From positions 384,563 to 448,562 of the forward strand of contig SIJG01000100.1 in the NCBI GenBank assembly GCA_023374025.1: DNA of 64,000 nucleotides, given 5' to 3'. Below, piece after piece: positions 12,601 to 24,660 of this stretch. A model generated the notes under the pieces. The model saw only the letters and a program-made list of their open reading frames with translations, was not told where the DNA came from and ran no database searches. Position 1 is the stretch's first letter, and each line of letters opens with the position of its first letter. The DNA comes from Heterodera schachtii (Eukaryota; Nematoda; Chromadorea; Rhabditida; Heteroderidae). A program made the position numbers and the translations under genes.

Positions 12601-14385
12601 AATTAAAATATTAATTCACCTACTTTTTGATACGTAATTCGTTTTATTTTTCTATTAAGGTTGATCGTATTTAAAAATTTTATTTATATTTATTTTGATT
12701 AAATGATCTTTTCAGAAAATTATATAAATGTTTAAAACAATTCATAATCTGGTACTGATTATTACATTCATTTATTTAATTTAGATATGCTTTTTTAATT
12801 TATTAACAAAAAAATATTTTTTTTGGTCGTTAACCATTTTAATAGTAAAACGAATTATAATTAATTGCTAAAAATTTTTTTTCCATTATTATTTTAATTA
12901 CTCAATTAAAATATTAAAAGTTTTGAAAACTTTTTTCTTTATTTTTAATAAACAATTTCCGGGTGTTTTGTTTATTTTTTGAATAAAATTTAATGGCTAA
13001 TATAACCAGCAACTTATTATAATTAAAAAAATTTAATTTGTCAATATACTTACCATAATATTATTTATTACCTTATAATAACTTTTTTTAAATTATTCCA
13101 AATGAATTTTTCATTTTAAACTTTATATTCAATTAATTTTACGATTTAACTTGTTAAGTTAAATATTTTGTATGTCAGTATCTAGAAAATTCTTGTCGAA
13201 GAAATGCAAACGACGTAAACCTTTCTGAGACATTTATAATTTCAATATTCTTAAGTATAATTATAAATAATTCCTAACTGATAAATTGATACTTTAAGCA
13301 GTTTAAATTAATTTATTTTATAAAAATTTTTTTTAAACATTTGTAAAAAAAATTTGAAATCTATATTCAGGTAAAGAAAATCTATAAATATTTAATTATA
13401 CCATACCATAAAATATTCATTTGGTTGAAACTGACGCAAGTTTTGAATTTAATTTTAACATTTTTTCCTACCCCTTGGAAAAATTATTAGCTTAACTAAT
13501 TAAGCAATAAAAAAAATAATCAAATTAAAACCTTTTAAAAAACAAAATAATATTTTTGATGATTATTAAATTATTTAAATAATTTTATTTATTTTTCTTT
13601 GATTAAGAATACTTTGTCTTTCATTAATAAATATTTGTTTTCAATTAATGTTTTTATTTGATAGTATTAATGATGATAAAATAAATTAAATATATTTTCA
13701 TTAAGAATATCCATAAATTAATAATAAATGAAAAAACTTAATCTAAATAAAAAATTCTAATAATTGACACATTTTGCAATTTTTGGACGATAATTTTTTC
13801 CACCGGTGTCGGCTTTTTTGTGATATAATTTTTGGAAAATTTTATTTGTTAAACAATTTTTTTATTAATTAATCCTTAACCAAGATAATAATTAAAATAG
13901 AAAATAATTGTATTTTTAATTATATAATTATGTGATTTTATAAATAATATTTATATTCTTTTTTATTTTTGTATGTGAAAAGAATAAAATAAAATTATGA
14001 AATTAGATTAAATATAAAATTAATATCAAAATTTAACAATTAATTTATATAGATTTAAAAAGAAGGAATAAAATGGAATTATTAAATAAAAATAATAATT
14101 TATGGATTTGTTAAATAATTCTATTTAAATAATAAATCTTATAAAATTTTAAAAGATGAAAAAATAAAAAAATATATTCGAAAATAAATAAAAACAATAT
14201 AAAAGCATTAAATAAGAGCAAATTATTGAATTTGCATTAATTATCAGGATTAAAGACTAAAAAAATGCATCAATTAATATAGAAACCAAGCTCCTCCAAG
14301 ACAGAATCACAAGAACATTGACAACACATGAAAATAGATTAAGCAGACGATAAATGTACAATAAAATGAAAACTTATAATATACT
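12601..14385. other. AT-rich intergenic DNA
   Basis: No gene, RNA or transposon end recognised. Includes the third copy (around 13125) of the attcaattaattttacga phrase. Confidence 0.5.
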
Positions 14386-14396
14386 GAAACAAAAGG

Positions 14397-15081
14397 GTGC
14401 TTGCGCGTTTTATAAAAACCGCCACCCAGTCGCGTTTTATAAAACCGCCAGTCGCGTTTTATAAATCCGCCAATGGGTTTGAAAACAAAAATGGGTAACA
14501 CAAATAAATTCATAACTTTGCTTAAATTCACTCAAATTAATATGTAATGGTACCATTCAATAGCTCTAGGTGTTCTCTATCAGAATATAATTTTCTAAAA
14601 TTTTTTACTTAAATATAAAAAAAGTTATAAAGCATTGAACATGCTATATTTTTTGCAAGTGTTATGCATATATATTTTCAATCATTTAAAATTTATAAGT
14701 GTTTAAAATGCAATTATCGCAAAACTGATTTATATATTTGATAGCCCTAAGAATTCTCTATTACCTCTAAAATTTCAGAAAATTTCATTGAATTTCAAAA
14801 ATGTTCTGGGCAAAAAATTCTGATTTAAAATTTCTTTGAAATTTTAAGACAAACTTTTTTTATATTTAAGTAAAAAATTTTAGAAAATTATATTCTGATA
14901 GAGAACACCTAGAGCTATTGAATGGTACCATTATATATTAATTTGAGTGAATTTAAGCAAAGTTATGAATTTATTTGTGTTACCCATTTTTGTTTTCAAA
15001 CCCATTGGCGGATTTATAAAACGCGACTGGCGGTTTTATAAAACGCGACTGGGTGGCGGTTTTTATAAAACGCGCAAGCAC
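14397..15081. mobile_element. Foldback MITE, probable Mutator-like, with 10-bp target duplication
   Basis: Near-perfect inverted arms of about 230 bp (14397-14631 and 14856-15081) enclose about 225 bp of non-coding AT-rich DNA. The outer ends read gtgcttgcgcg and cgcgcaagcac. The first 70 bp of each arm are themselves repeats of a ttttataaaacgcgactgg-type unit. The flanks are the same 10-mer gaaacaaaag at 14386-14395 and 15082-15091, a clean target-site duplication apart from one extra G at left. Long arms and a 9-10 bp duplication point to the Mutator/MULE group. The two mirror-image 45-codon reading frames are simply the arms and do not indicate a gene. Confidence 0.8.
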
Positions 15082-15179
15082 GAAACAAAAGAACTATTTT
15101 TTAAATCATATCCTATTTCAAAGAAATACAAAATTTTATTAAATTAAATATAAATTCATAATCTAATTTTATATTTTCA

Positions 15180-15312
15180 TAAACTCTCGGTCTCGAGTCT
15201 CGAAAGTATCAAAGGCCGAGACCGAGACTGAAAACCCGAGACTCGAGACCGAGACCAAAAAAAAACCGAGACTTTTCTCGAGCCGAGACTCGAGACCGAG
15301 AGTCTCGAGCAT
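15180..15312. repeat. cgagact/gagaccgag short tandem repeat with internal inverted symmetry
   Basis: A run of cgagaccgag and cgagactcgag units. The left edge (ctcggtctcgagtctcg) and right edge (cgagactcgagaccgag) are reverse complements, so the block can fold on itself. Compare the ccccgac block at 20797. Confidence 0.6.
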
Positions 15313-15739
15313 CACTAATAAATTTACATTACATAAATTGATTTTGATTATAATTGAAGCTTTTTCATTTTGCCATTTTATATTATTAAAGGAAATATTT
15401 TTATAGAAAATTTTGAAGGACTGTCAAATAAATTTTATATTAAATTACAAGAACAAAAAAATGAAAATTTTTATCCTCTATGACATTAAAATTGAAAATC
15501 AGGACATATTTGTAAAACTTATAATATTTATTCACTTAACACATAAATCGTGAAATAATTTTTAAATTAAATAAAATTGTTTAATTTTTAACAATTTCAT
15601 AACGAAATTTAATGCAAATTTTAGGAGGTGGGGGGTTTGAATGTTTTTAGTTCGATTGTTCGGGAGTCTAAAAAATTTCGAAAATGGTTTGGTAAAACTT
15701 AGAGAATTTGTCATACGTTTTTATTATTTTTAGGCAATT

Positions 15740-16250
15740 TATCCAATTTTTCTTGTAATCAATCATCCATTTAAATCTTCAAAAAATTGTTTTCTCCATA
15801 TTGTTTTTTCCCATTTGAAACGGTCGTTCTATCAATTTTTAACATTTTTGCAATTTCCTTGTCACTTATTTTGGATTTTCTCTTTTAATTTGATAATAAA
15901 TATTCATTTTTTCCATTTTTTCTTGCTTCGTTATGGTTTTAGTTATTCCAAATTGTTTCTTCCATTTAAAAATTGTTCTATAACCAATGCGAATTTTGTC
16001 ACAAATTTCGTCATAATTTTGGTGCCATTCTTTTCTTGAATATTTTCTTTTTTGTTTTAATTTATTTGCCATTGAAATAAATTTTTGTACAATTTCAATT
16101 TTTTTCATCATCAGTTTTTGATTTGTAGCATTTATTTGGCTTTTGATTAAGCCCTAATTCTTTAATCCATTTTTAAATTTTTTTTTGATTTGTCCCCAAT
16201 TTTCTCGCTATTTTCGAATTTATTTTATTCCATTCTTTTGCTGAATATTT
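15740..16250 (-). pseudogene. Helix-turn-helix repeat family, broken copy 1
   Basis: Read on the minus strand, this holds the pieces of a protein with repeated helix-turn-helix units. One unit reads YDEICDKIRIGYRTIFKWKK (about 16020-15940), preceded by a degraded unit ending in IKELGLNQK and followed by one resembling LKIDRTTVSKW. The IxKWKKxF signature resembles transposase-type or Psq-type DNA-binding units. Frameshifts and a stop separate the units. A CT-rich microsatellite at 16255-16530 takes the place of the N-terminal part present in the 18.0 kb copy. DNA binding is inferred from the motif only. Confidence 0.55.
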
Positions 16251-16254
16251 TCTT

Positions 16255-16530
16255 TTTTCTCTCTCTCTATCTGTCTCTCTCCCCCTCCCTCTCTCTTTCT
16301 CTCTCTACCCTTATCCCATCTTTCTCAGTTTTTCTTTTTTCTCTACTATCTTTCTCCTCTCTCTGTCGCGAGTTCTATCTCTTTCTCTCACCTTCTCTCT
16401 TCCTTTCTCTCTCTTTCGCTCTCTCTCTCTCTCTCACCTTCTCTCACCCTGTCTCTCTCTCTCCCTCTCTCTCTTTTTAGCTCTTATTTCTCCCCTCTTT
16501 TTATATATTTCTCTGTACCCTTCCTCTCTC
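16255..16530. repeat. CT-rich microsatellite
   Basis: Long (tc)n/(ctctct)n tract with interruptions such as accttctctc. On the minus strand it is a GA tract directly upstream of the broken helix-turn-helix copy. It may have grown from the Glu/Lys-rich codons (gaagagaaa) that sit there in the other copy. Confidence 0.85.
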
Positions 16531-16599
16531 ATTTATTTTTTTTTCCGCATCTCTATTTTTTTTCCTTACAAATTAGTCCCTCTCTTTCTCATACTTCAA

Positions 16600-18025
16600 T
16601 TCGATGCTATGACGAAGCGACAAAAATATGGGCGTTTGTTAATTATTATTAATTTGCTAAAAAATTAATTATAATTTAGCTTAAACGTAATCAAATTAAT
16701 GAAATTTAGTACTTAGCGAAAGCTCGAAGCACCCTCACTACTTATTTAATTTTTAAAAAATTAGTAAAAATTTACAAAAAGTTGTGACCAAAAAATTTCA
16801 ATAATTTTGACCCTAACTTTTCTGAAACTCAATAAATTTTTTGAAATTTAGCAGAATAATAGAGTAATTTTTGGGGGCTATCTTTTCGTATAAAGCACGG
16901 AGTGAATTAAATTAAGTTTGAACAATTTTTCTAAAAATTAGCCCATTTATAGGTAAAATTTTGAAAAATTTTTGGGGAATTTAATCCAATTCTTAGGGCT
17001 GTAAAAGAAGCGAAATATGCGAAAGCGAAACGCGAAGCCAATCCCTGGATAATTTTTCTCTTTTATTAATCATATTTTTGAAAATTAAATTTCTCTTTTT
17101 TTTCCAATTAAAAGTGATTCTTATTTTTCAAATTTGTTACTCTTTTTCCTGCTGATTTGTGAGCTATGAATTTTTAAATCTATTTTTTGTAATTGTAAAC
17201 ATTTTAATTTTTGACAGTTCTTTTGAGAATATTTTTCTTATTTTTATTTATTCTTTGTTTTAAAAATTTTCTTATTCTTTCGTTTAATTAAAAAAGGTTT
17301 TTCTTTTTGAATTTTGTTTAAATTTTTAATCAAAATAAATCAACAAAAATTTATTATTTTTTTAATGCAAAACAACGATAGTTAGAAATCTCTTATTGAT
17401 AAAAGTATAAGAATGTGTTATCGCATAATAATGCACGGCAAATTATATTTTAATGTGTAAAAAAAAGATGAAAATTTTTAAGAAATACCATCGAAAAAGA
17501 AAACTAAATTTTCGAAAAATTAACAGGGTAAACTCAAAAAGAAATTCGTCAAAACCGGCCTAACCGAAAAGCGGAGGTACTGGTTTTTCGGAGTCCGGCA
17601 AAATCCCTGCGGGGCGCCAGCCCAATCGGTATCTTTGAGTTAAAAAATAAAATTGTCACAATAAATGAATAAATTCCATAATATTTGAAATCAATATTTA
17701 AATTCAAAACAACGATAGTTTAGAAATATTTTATTGATAAATATAAGAATGTTCTAAGATTTTATTTTAAATTTTTTAAATAATTTCGTTTGAAATTTTC
17801 GGTATATCCCGATTTTGGAAAATCATCCCGAAACATTGATAATTGTACTGATTTTTTAAATTTGTACTGATTTTTGTAATAAATGTAAATTAATAAAATT
17901 ATTTTCGTAAACATATTTCCACAAATTGATTTTGATAATATTGAAGCTTTTTCATTTTGTCATTTTTATATTATTAAAGAATTTTTTTTCGAAAGATTTG
18001 ATACAAATTTATTCATAAATTTAAA
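16600..18025. other. Intergenic DNA with repeat fragments
   Basis: 16780-17045 resembles 9780-9990 and ends in a run of gcgaaa-type words. 17540-17635 is a small GC-rich patch (contains ggggcgccagcccaatcgg) of unknown origin. 17916-17990 repeats 15335-15410 in the same orientation (agctttttcatttt..cattt..atattattaaag), tying the two helix-turn-helix loci to one repeat family. No gene seen. Confidence 0.45.
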
Positions 18026-18710
18026 ATGAATTTATTCTTATTTTTCTTTTTGAATATTATTTTATTTTTGTTAACCAAAATTGACCAAATTGAGTCAACA
18101 AATAAAAAATTACAACAGAAAAAATTTGACGAAATATTTGGAGAAAAATGGGAAGAAAAAGAAGAAGAAAAACAAAATGAAGAGAAATAAGTGGAAAATA
18201 TTATAAAATCAAAGAAAAATTAAACAAAAAGGAAGAAAATACCCAAGAAAAGAGTGGAATAAAATTGAACAAAAAGTAACTAAAAAATTGGGAACAAATC
18301 GAAAAAATATTTATGAATGGATCAAAGAATTAGGACTTAATCAAAAATAAATAAATGTCACAAATCAAAAAGTGATGAAGAAAAACTTGAAATTGTGCAA
18401 AAATTTATTGAAATGACCAAAGAATACAAAGAAAAAAGATGGAAACAAAAATATGCCGAAATTTGTGCAATAATTGGAGTAAGCCATGGAACAATTAACA
18501 AATGGAAGAAACAATTTGACATTCGATGTAAATTTATAACGGAAAAAGAAAAAAAGGAAAAACTAAAAAATATTGGCAAATAAAAAAAGAAAACCCAAAA
18601 ATGAGTGAGAAAGAAATTGCAAAAACATTGCTAATTGATAGAACAACCATTTCAAAATGGAAGAAGAAACATTTTGGAGATGGAATTTTGGAGGATTTAA
18701 ATGAATGAAT
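18026..18710 (+). pseudogene. Signal-peptide plus tandem helix-turn-helix family, broken copy 2
   Basis: The start at 18026 opens a 54-codon frame (stop 18188-18190). It begins with a strongly hydrophobic stretch (LFLFFFLNIILFLL), then QIESTNKKLQQ and a Glu/Lys-rich tail. This looks like a secretory signal followed by a charged spacer. After the stop, other frames carry three helix-turn-helix units in order: one ending NRKNIYEWIKELGLNQK (about 18300), one reading YAEICAIIGVSHGTINKWKK (about 18450-18510) and one reading IAKTLLIDRTTISKWKKK (about 18615-18670). At least two frameshifts separate them. A secreted protein with tandem DNA-binding units is an unusual plan; it would fit a host-nucleus effector or a transposon-derived family. 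This copy cannot make the whole protein. The function is inference. Confidence 0.6.
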
Positions 18711-19071
18711 TTATAAGAAAAATTGGATAAATTTGCCAAAAAAATTTTCAGAAAAACTGTGACCCAATTATTAGGTTTCACCAAAATTGTTTGTATTTAA
18801 ATATAATTTTATTTAATCCGGATATAATATTTAATGTTTTTTTTTTTGTTGGACAGCACACTTTTTTTTTTTATTACTCTTCCTTTTTGCTTTATTTTCT
18901 CTTTTATTTTATAAAATTTTTCAATTATTTCTCTTTTTTCTTCTAAATTTTCTTTTTCTTTTTCTTCCCATTTTCAATTAAGAGCCTTTTTATTCACATG
19001 AAAAAAGCACAATTCTACTGAACTAAGTTTACTTAATTACCATATTATTTCTGACTGTCTATAATTGATGT
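18711..19071. other. AT-rich spacer
   Basis: No gene or repeat recognised beyond T-rich runs. Confidence 0.5.
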
Positions 19072-19079
19072 GTAATTAA

Positions 19080-19709
19080 TAGGGCTCCATTTTTAGGCAC
19101 AAAAAATCGCGAAATAGGCATTAAATAGGCACAAAAATCCCCAAATAGGCACAAAAATAGGCAAAAAAAAAAAAAAAATTTGTTTTAACGCTTTTTAGGT
19201 ATCAAATTACGTAAAAAACTTAATCAAAAAACATAATTTGTTTTAAAGTTTTTTAGAATAGGGACATTTTTTAAATCAAAAATTTTAATTAAGAAAAATA
19301 ATTGAATTTTGGGGATCAATTTTTGTGAAAGTTTTTCAATCTTAGGGGGTGCATTTTCTGAAAAATTTTCGGGTCGATTCTTAGGGGTGTATTTTTTTTT
19401 TTATTGCATTTTTGTTAAGAATTTTTCTGAAAATCCTGAAAAAGGCGTCAAAAATGGCGAAATAGGCACAAAAATAGGCATTTAGGCATTAAGCACAAAA
19501 GTCCAAATAGGCAAAAATTCCTTTTTTTTAAATTCCTTTTTTTTCTTCTTTTTTTGGTTTTTTTTTTTTGGTTTAATTTCTTTTTTTTCTAGGCATTATA
19601 AAAGTCATTGTAAACACCTCAAACCAAGCGGAAAATGCTTTTTTCGTGCTTATCTATGCGTATTAAGTGCGCAAAAATTTTAGGCATTTGCCTAGAAATG
19701 AAAGCCCTA
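19080..19709. mobile_element. hAT-type MITE with perfect 8-bp target duplication
   Basis: Terminal inverted repeats start tagggct at 19080 and end agcccta at 19709. Inside them taggca words recur at both ends. The flanking 8-mer gtaattaa is present at 19072-19079 and 19710-19717. An 8-bp duplication with TAGGG-type ends is the hallmark of the hAT superfamily. The 630-bp body is non-coding, with repeated aaataggcac words, so it needs a transposase in trans. A hAT transposase remnant lies at 3.7-4.8 kb, but nothing in the sequence proves the two belong together. Confidence 0.85.
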
Positions 19710-19832
19710 GTAATTAACCATTAAAAAAGGGTATAAGTTTTTACAAAATTTTTTTTTAATTTTTGGCCTTATACAGAAAATTTCTTAGAAAAAACCTTAA
19801 TGTTTTTCTTCTGAAATCCTTATATATTTGCG

Positions 19833-20141
19833 CTTCGGACATTTGAGCCCCAGACATTTGCGCATCGGACATTTGAGCCCCAGACATTTGCGCCCCGGAA
19901 ATTTGAGCCCCAGACATTTGCGCCTCGGACATTTGAGCCCAAACATTTTGCCTCGGACATTTGAGCCCAGACATTTCGCCTCGGAAATTTGAACCCAGAC
20001 ATTTGCGCCTCGGACATTTGAGCTTAGACATTTTGCCTCGGACATTTGAGCCCCAGACATATGCGCCTCAGACATTTGCGCCTCGGACATTTGAGCCCAG
20101 ACATTTCGCCTCGGTCATTTGAGCCCAGACATTTCGCCTTT
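19833..20141. repeat. Minisatellite of cggacatttgagcccagacatttgcgcc units
   Basis: About 15 repeats of a roughly 19-21 bp unit alternating 'gacatttgagcccc' and 'gacatttgcgcctcg'. All three minus-strand frames stay open because of the repetition, so those reading frames are not evidence of a gene. A short block of the same unit in inverted orientation lies at 28245-28325. Confidence 0.85.
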
Positions 20142-20796
20142 AATAAATAAAGAAAAAATTAAGGCTACGCTAATCTAAGAAGCAGGCTCACACAATACTG
20201 AATTTAAATCTTTAATGATTTTTTTTTTAAGAATTCTAACTTTAGTGAAAGTTTAATCCCAAATAACTACCCAAAAAGCGATCCGAAAATCTACAAATAG
20301 GGGGGGGGGGGGGGGTTCTAATTCAGTAAATACGAATTTTTATTTAGTGAAAATTAAACGAAAATAATATCTTAAGACTGATCAGAAGATTCAGGGTATG
20401 TTAATTTATTAATTTTTCTCGACTAGACAATAGAAAGATGCTTTTTGATTAGAAAAGCTCGATTTTTACCCTAAGTTTGATAAGATTTAATAATTTTCGC
20501 TATTTAAAACATTAAAAAAATGCAATAAATTAATTCAAATAAAATTTGTCGTAAATGTAATTATTTTTTTTTGAAAATTTACTATCAATTTTTCATAAAA
20601 ATCCAATCGTCTTCTAAGATTGAATAATTTCTTCTCCAAATTTGGCTTTCCATCTGCAAATTAAAACAAAAAATATTAAGTTACAAAAAGGAAAATAAAA
20701 AAAGAAGATTTTAATTACATAAAAAATTATATTAAAAGTCTTAGATTTGACTAAATATATCATTTAATATTTAAAAGTTACTATTTAATTTATGGT
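20142..20796. other. AT-rich spacer with a 17-bp poly-G run
   Basis: No gene. A G17 run sits at about 20299-20315, like the one at about 28079. Confidence 0.5.
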
Positions 20797-20960
20797 TGCT
20801 CCCCGTCCCCGAGCTCCCCGGTCCCCGACCCCGATCCCCGACTTTTTTTGGGCCTATTCCCCGCCCCGACCCCCGACATGTCGCTCCCCGAGGTCCCCGG
20901 CCCCCGACTTTTTGCCCCCCGACTCCCCGACACTAATTCGGGGAATTGGGGACTCCGAGC
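20797..20960. repeat. tccccgac/gaccccc-rich short repeat
   Basis: Runs of tccccgacc units separated by ctttttttgggcc and catgtcgc. The right edge inverts the motif (ttcggggaattggggactc), giving weak fold-back symmetry similar to the block at 15180-15312. Any Pro/Arg-rich translation is low complexity. Confidence 0.65.
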
Positions 20961-21039
20961 ATTGTAAAAATTTACAAAGTTAATTCAACAACGAAAGGGG
21001 GAAGGAAAGGTTGAAATTTATAAAATTTTGAACAATTTT

Positions 21040-22560
21040 TCTTAATATTAATTAATTAAAAATTCCAAAAAAACTTTTCGGCGGCACCTATCGGCACCGC
21101 CGGCCCCCCAAAACTCCAAATTCTTTGTCAGATTTTGTCCAAAAATGACGAATTTTTGCAATTTGTTGAGCCATTTTTTTATATATACGTTATATTGACA
21201 AGGAGTTTCATCGCTAAAACCAATTTCACGGGAACGGCTAAGCGCAGGGGGCTGAAATTTTGCACAGGGGGGTAGCTCGAGACGGGGCATCTGGGAAAAC
21301 TATAGGTTTTTTTCTCCGAGGGCCAACTGAGTACCAGCGGCTCAAAAACCGATTTTGCCGACAGTCTCACTGTTACGAAATTTTTTGCTTTTGCCTTCAG
21401 GACTTAGTGGACCCCAAAAGCGAAATGCCCTAACTATGGCCTAAAACTTTGCCAGCAAAAGTTTTTTGATCAGACCAAAGGCCTGACCTGTAGGTTAGGC
21501 AACGTAAGAATCACTTTTTTTGGACACTTCAGTACCAGGCGAATAGCTCGTAAGGGTTTGCTCGGAGCAGGGGGTCGCCAGCGGACTTTTTGTAGAGCTT
21601 TCGAAGCTCTATCAAACCATGTTTAAAAATTTCGAAAATTTTCAAAAATGTTCGAGCTAGGCCTAAAATTCGGTTTTTCAGTTTTTGAATTTTAGGATTT
21701 TTTAACGATTTTTCCGGGGAAAACGGAGACCACTTCCAAAACATCGTTTTTCGAGCTCTATCGATTGGTGATGTTTTTAGAAAATTTTCGATTTTTTCCC
21801 GGAAATAGAAAAAATTTTTGGCCTCAGCGGGACATTTGAGTACCGGGCCCATAACTCGTCAGGGTTTGATTTTAGCAAAAAATAGCCTTAGAGCAAAAAT
21901 GTAGAGCTTTTAAAATGCTATCTAATGGCGTACTAAATGTTCGAAAATTTTCAAAAATTTTCGAGCTAGGCCCCCTAGAAATTTTCGAAAATTTTTTTTG
22001 GGTTGAAAATTAGTGTGAAAAATATTTTTCTTGGGTAAAATAAGGTGCTGAGTACGAATATGATGTTTGTTTTTTGTTTCAGATTTTTTAGAATTTTTTA
22101 AAAAAATCTGAAATTTTTTCATTTTTTTGGTCCTTGGAAATTTAGGCTAATTTTTGAAAATTCATAACTCAGCTCAGGGAGGGTCAATTTTTGTAATTTT
22201 AGTTTCAAAAAATGGAGAAAAATAAGGAGAATTTTATGCTTTTTATTTGGTCTTTCTATCATGAGTTTAAAAAAAGTTATTCAAAAATTTCTGAAAATTT
22301 ACGATTTTTCAGAAAAAAATTCACAGCTTGGTTCTGAAAAAGTTTTTTGGAAAACAAAAATACTCAAAAAATCCGCAATTTTTTGCTCTATAAATTAAAT
22401 TTTATTTTATGTTTTTATCATTTTTTTATGAATTGTTATAAAAATAAAAGTGATTTTGGGATCCGGGACCAAAGGGGGGTGCACATGATTTTTAAGTTGG
22501 AAAATTTTTTCTCCAAAAATCTTTTAAAAACCTCTCCTTAGGGGTATTTTATGACGCTGA
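21040..22560 (+). repeat. Dispersed repeat family, copy A
   Basis: Shares a fixed order of phrases with copies B, C and D: aaaaccaa...gggaacggc, catctgggaaaactataggt, accagcggc, cagtctcactgttacgaaat, a 'gagcttt...gctatc' phrase, ttttcgagctaggcccc, 'ataactc' phrases and finally an aaaatccgcaattttttgct...ttataaaaataaa tail. No intact reading frame spans it. It is not a recognisable transposon class: no terminal repeats or coding domains. It may be a non-autonomous element or a degraded larger one. Confidence 0.7.
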
Positions 22561-24519
22561 TCACGAATCTGTAATCAGATTTTAATTTAGACAGCGTTAA
22601 GGCCTCTGAATCCCTGCGTGAATGGGATTCTGAGGCATCAACGACTCATGCCATCAGTCGTCTTACCACATAAGACGTCCAACCCTCATGAACGACTCAT
22701 GGCATGAGTCGTCTAACATATGAGTTGTCTGAATACTCATAAAAGGGTAACCAAACAGTCCACACTTTATTCCTCATTCACTTCCTTTAATTTTTCGTAG
22801 TCGACTCAGTCCTCGAGTAGTCCAACCCATGTGATGAGTCGTCAAACGACAAATGCAATGAGTCGTCAAACGACTCATGCAATGAGTCGTTTAATGACTC
22901 CTTATGTTAGACAACACCCACTTTTCTGTAGTGGCACTATAAAAGGGTGACCAAACGGCCCACACTTCAGTACGCATCCACTTCCTATAATTTTTCTTAG
23001 TCGACTCAGTCCTGATGCGTGGATGGGATTCTGAGGCATCAACGACTCATGCCATCAGTCGTCTTACCACATAAGACGTCCAACCCTCATGAACGACTCA
23101 TGGCATGAGTCGTCTAGCATATGAGTTGTCTGAATACTCATAAAAGGGTGACCAAACAGTCCACACTTCATTCCTCATTCACTTCCTTTAATTTTTCTTA
23201 GTCGACTCAGTCCTCGAGTAGTCCAACCCATGTGATGAGTCGTCAAACGACTCATGCAATGGGTCGTTCAAGGACTTCTTCGACTTATGCCTCGAGTAGT
23301 CCAACCCATGTGATGAGTCGTCATACGACTCATGCAATGAGTCGTTCAAGGGCTCCTTCGACTTATGCCTCGAGTAGTCCAACCCATGCGATGAGTCGTC
23401 ATACGACTCATGCAATGAGTCGTTCACGGACTCCTTATTTGAAACCACGCCCACTTTTCTGTAGTGGCACTATAAAAGAGTGACCAAACGGTCCACACTT
23501 CATTCCTCATTCACTTATTATTATTTTTCTTAGTCGACTTATGCCTCGAGTAGTCCAACCCATGTGATGAGTCGTCATACGACTCATGCAATGAGTCGTT
23601 CAAGGACTCCTTCGACTTATGTCTCGAGTAGTCCAACCCATGTGATGAGTCGTCATACGACTCATGCAATGAGTCGTTCAAGGGCTCCTTCGACTTATGC
23701 CTCGAGTAGTCCAACCCATGTGATGAGTCGTCATACGACTCATGCAATGAGTCGTTCAAGGGCTCCTTCGACTTATGCCTCGAGTAGTCCAACCCATGTG
23801 ATGAGTCGTCATACGACTCATGCAATGAGTCGTTCACAGGACTCCTTATTTGAGACCACGCCCACTTTTCTGTAGTGTCACTATAAAAGGGTGACCAAAC
23901 GGTCCACACCATTCCTCATTCACTTATCTTAGTCGACTTATGCCTCGAGTAGTCCAACCCATGTGATGAGTCGTCATACGACTCATGCAATGAGTCGTTC
24001 AAGGGCTCCTTCGACTTATGCCTCGAGTAGTCCAACCCATGTGATGAGTCGTCATACGACTCATGCAATGAGTCGTTCAAGGACTCCTTCGACTTATGTC
24101 TCGAGTAGTCCAACCCATGTGATGAGTCGTCATACGACTCATGCAATGAGTCGTTCAAGGGCTCCTTCGACTTATGTCTCGAGTAGTCCAACCCATGTGA
24201 TGAGTCGTCATACGACTCATGCAATGAGTCGTTCAAGGGCTCCTTTGACTTATGTCTCGAGTAGTCCAACCCATGTGATGAGTCGTCATACGACTCATGC
24301 AATGAGTCGTTCACGGACTCCTTATTTGAGACAACGCCCACTTTTCTGTAGTGGCACTATAAAAGGGTTACCAAATAGTTCACACTTTACAACGACTCAT
24401 GCCATCAGTCGTTTTAGCACATAAGACGTACAACCCTCATTGACGACTCATGGCATGAGTCGTCAAGCCTTGAGCAATCCAACCCATGTGATGAGTCGTC
24501 TAACGACTCATGCAATGAA

Positions 24520-24660
24520 ATCTATCCCGACCCAAATAAGAGACGGGCGCGAAGCGCCCGTCCGAGGCCGCGAAGCGGCCTAAAAATCCCTGAAAAAACC
24601 GTGGTTGTAAAAACCGTGGTTGTACCTCTCCTAATCACAGTTTAACCTCTCCGGCCCGTG
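24520..24660. repeat. GC hairpin cassette 1
   Basis: Two adjacent perfect hairpins with GAA triloops: stem acgggcgc at 24543-24561 and stem ggccgc at 24566-24580. They are followed by two aaaccgtggttgta units. The same cassette recurs exactly 1196 bp on (25739) and in altered form at 26458-26610 and 51612-51649. Confidence 0.8.

Noticed and set aside
14307..15147. Two mirror-image small proteins starting MNLSKVMNLFVLP
   Set aside because: They are the arms of one inverted repeat, not two genes.
16190..16480. Leu/Ser-rich protein
   Set aside because: It is the translation of the CT microsatellite.
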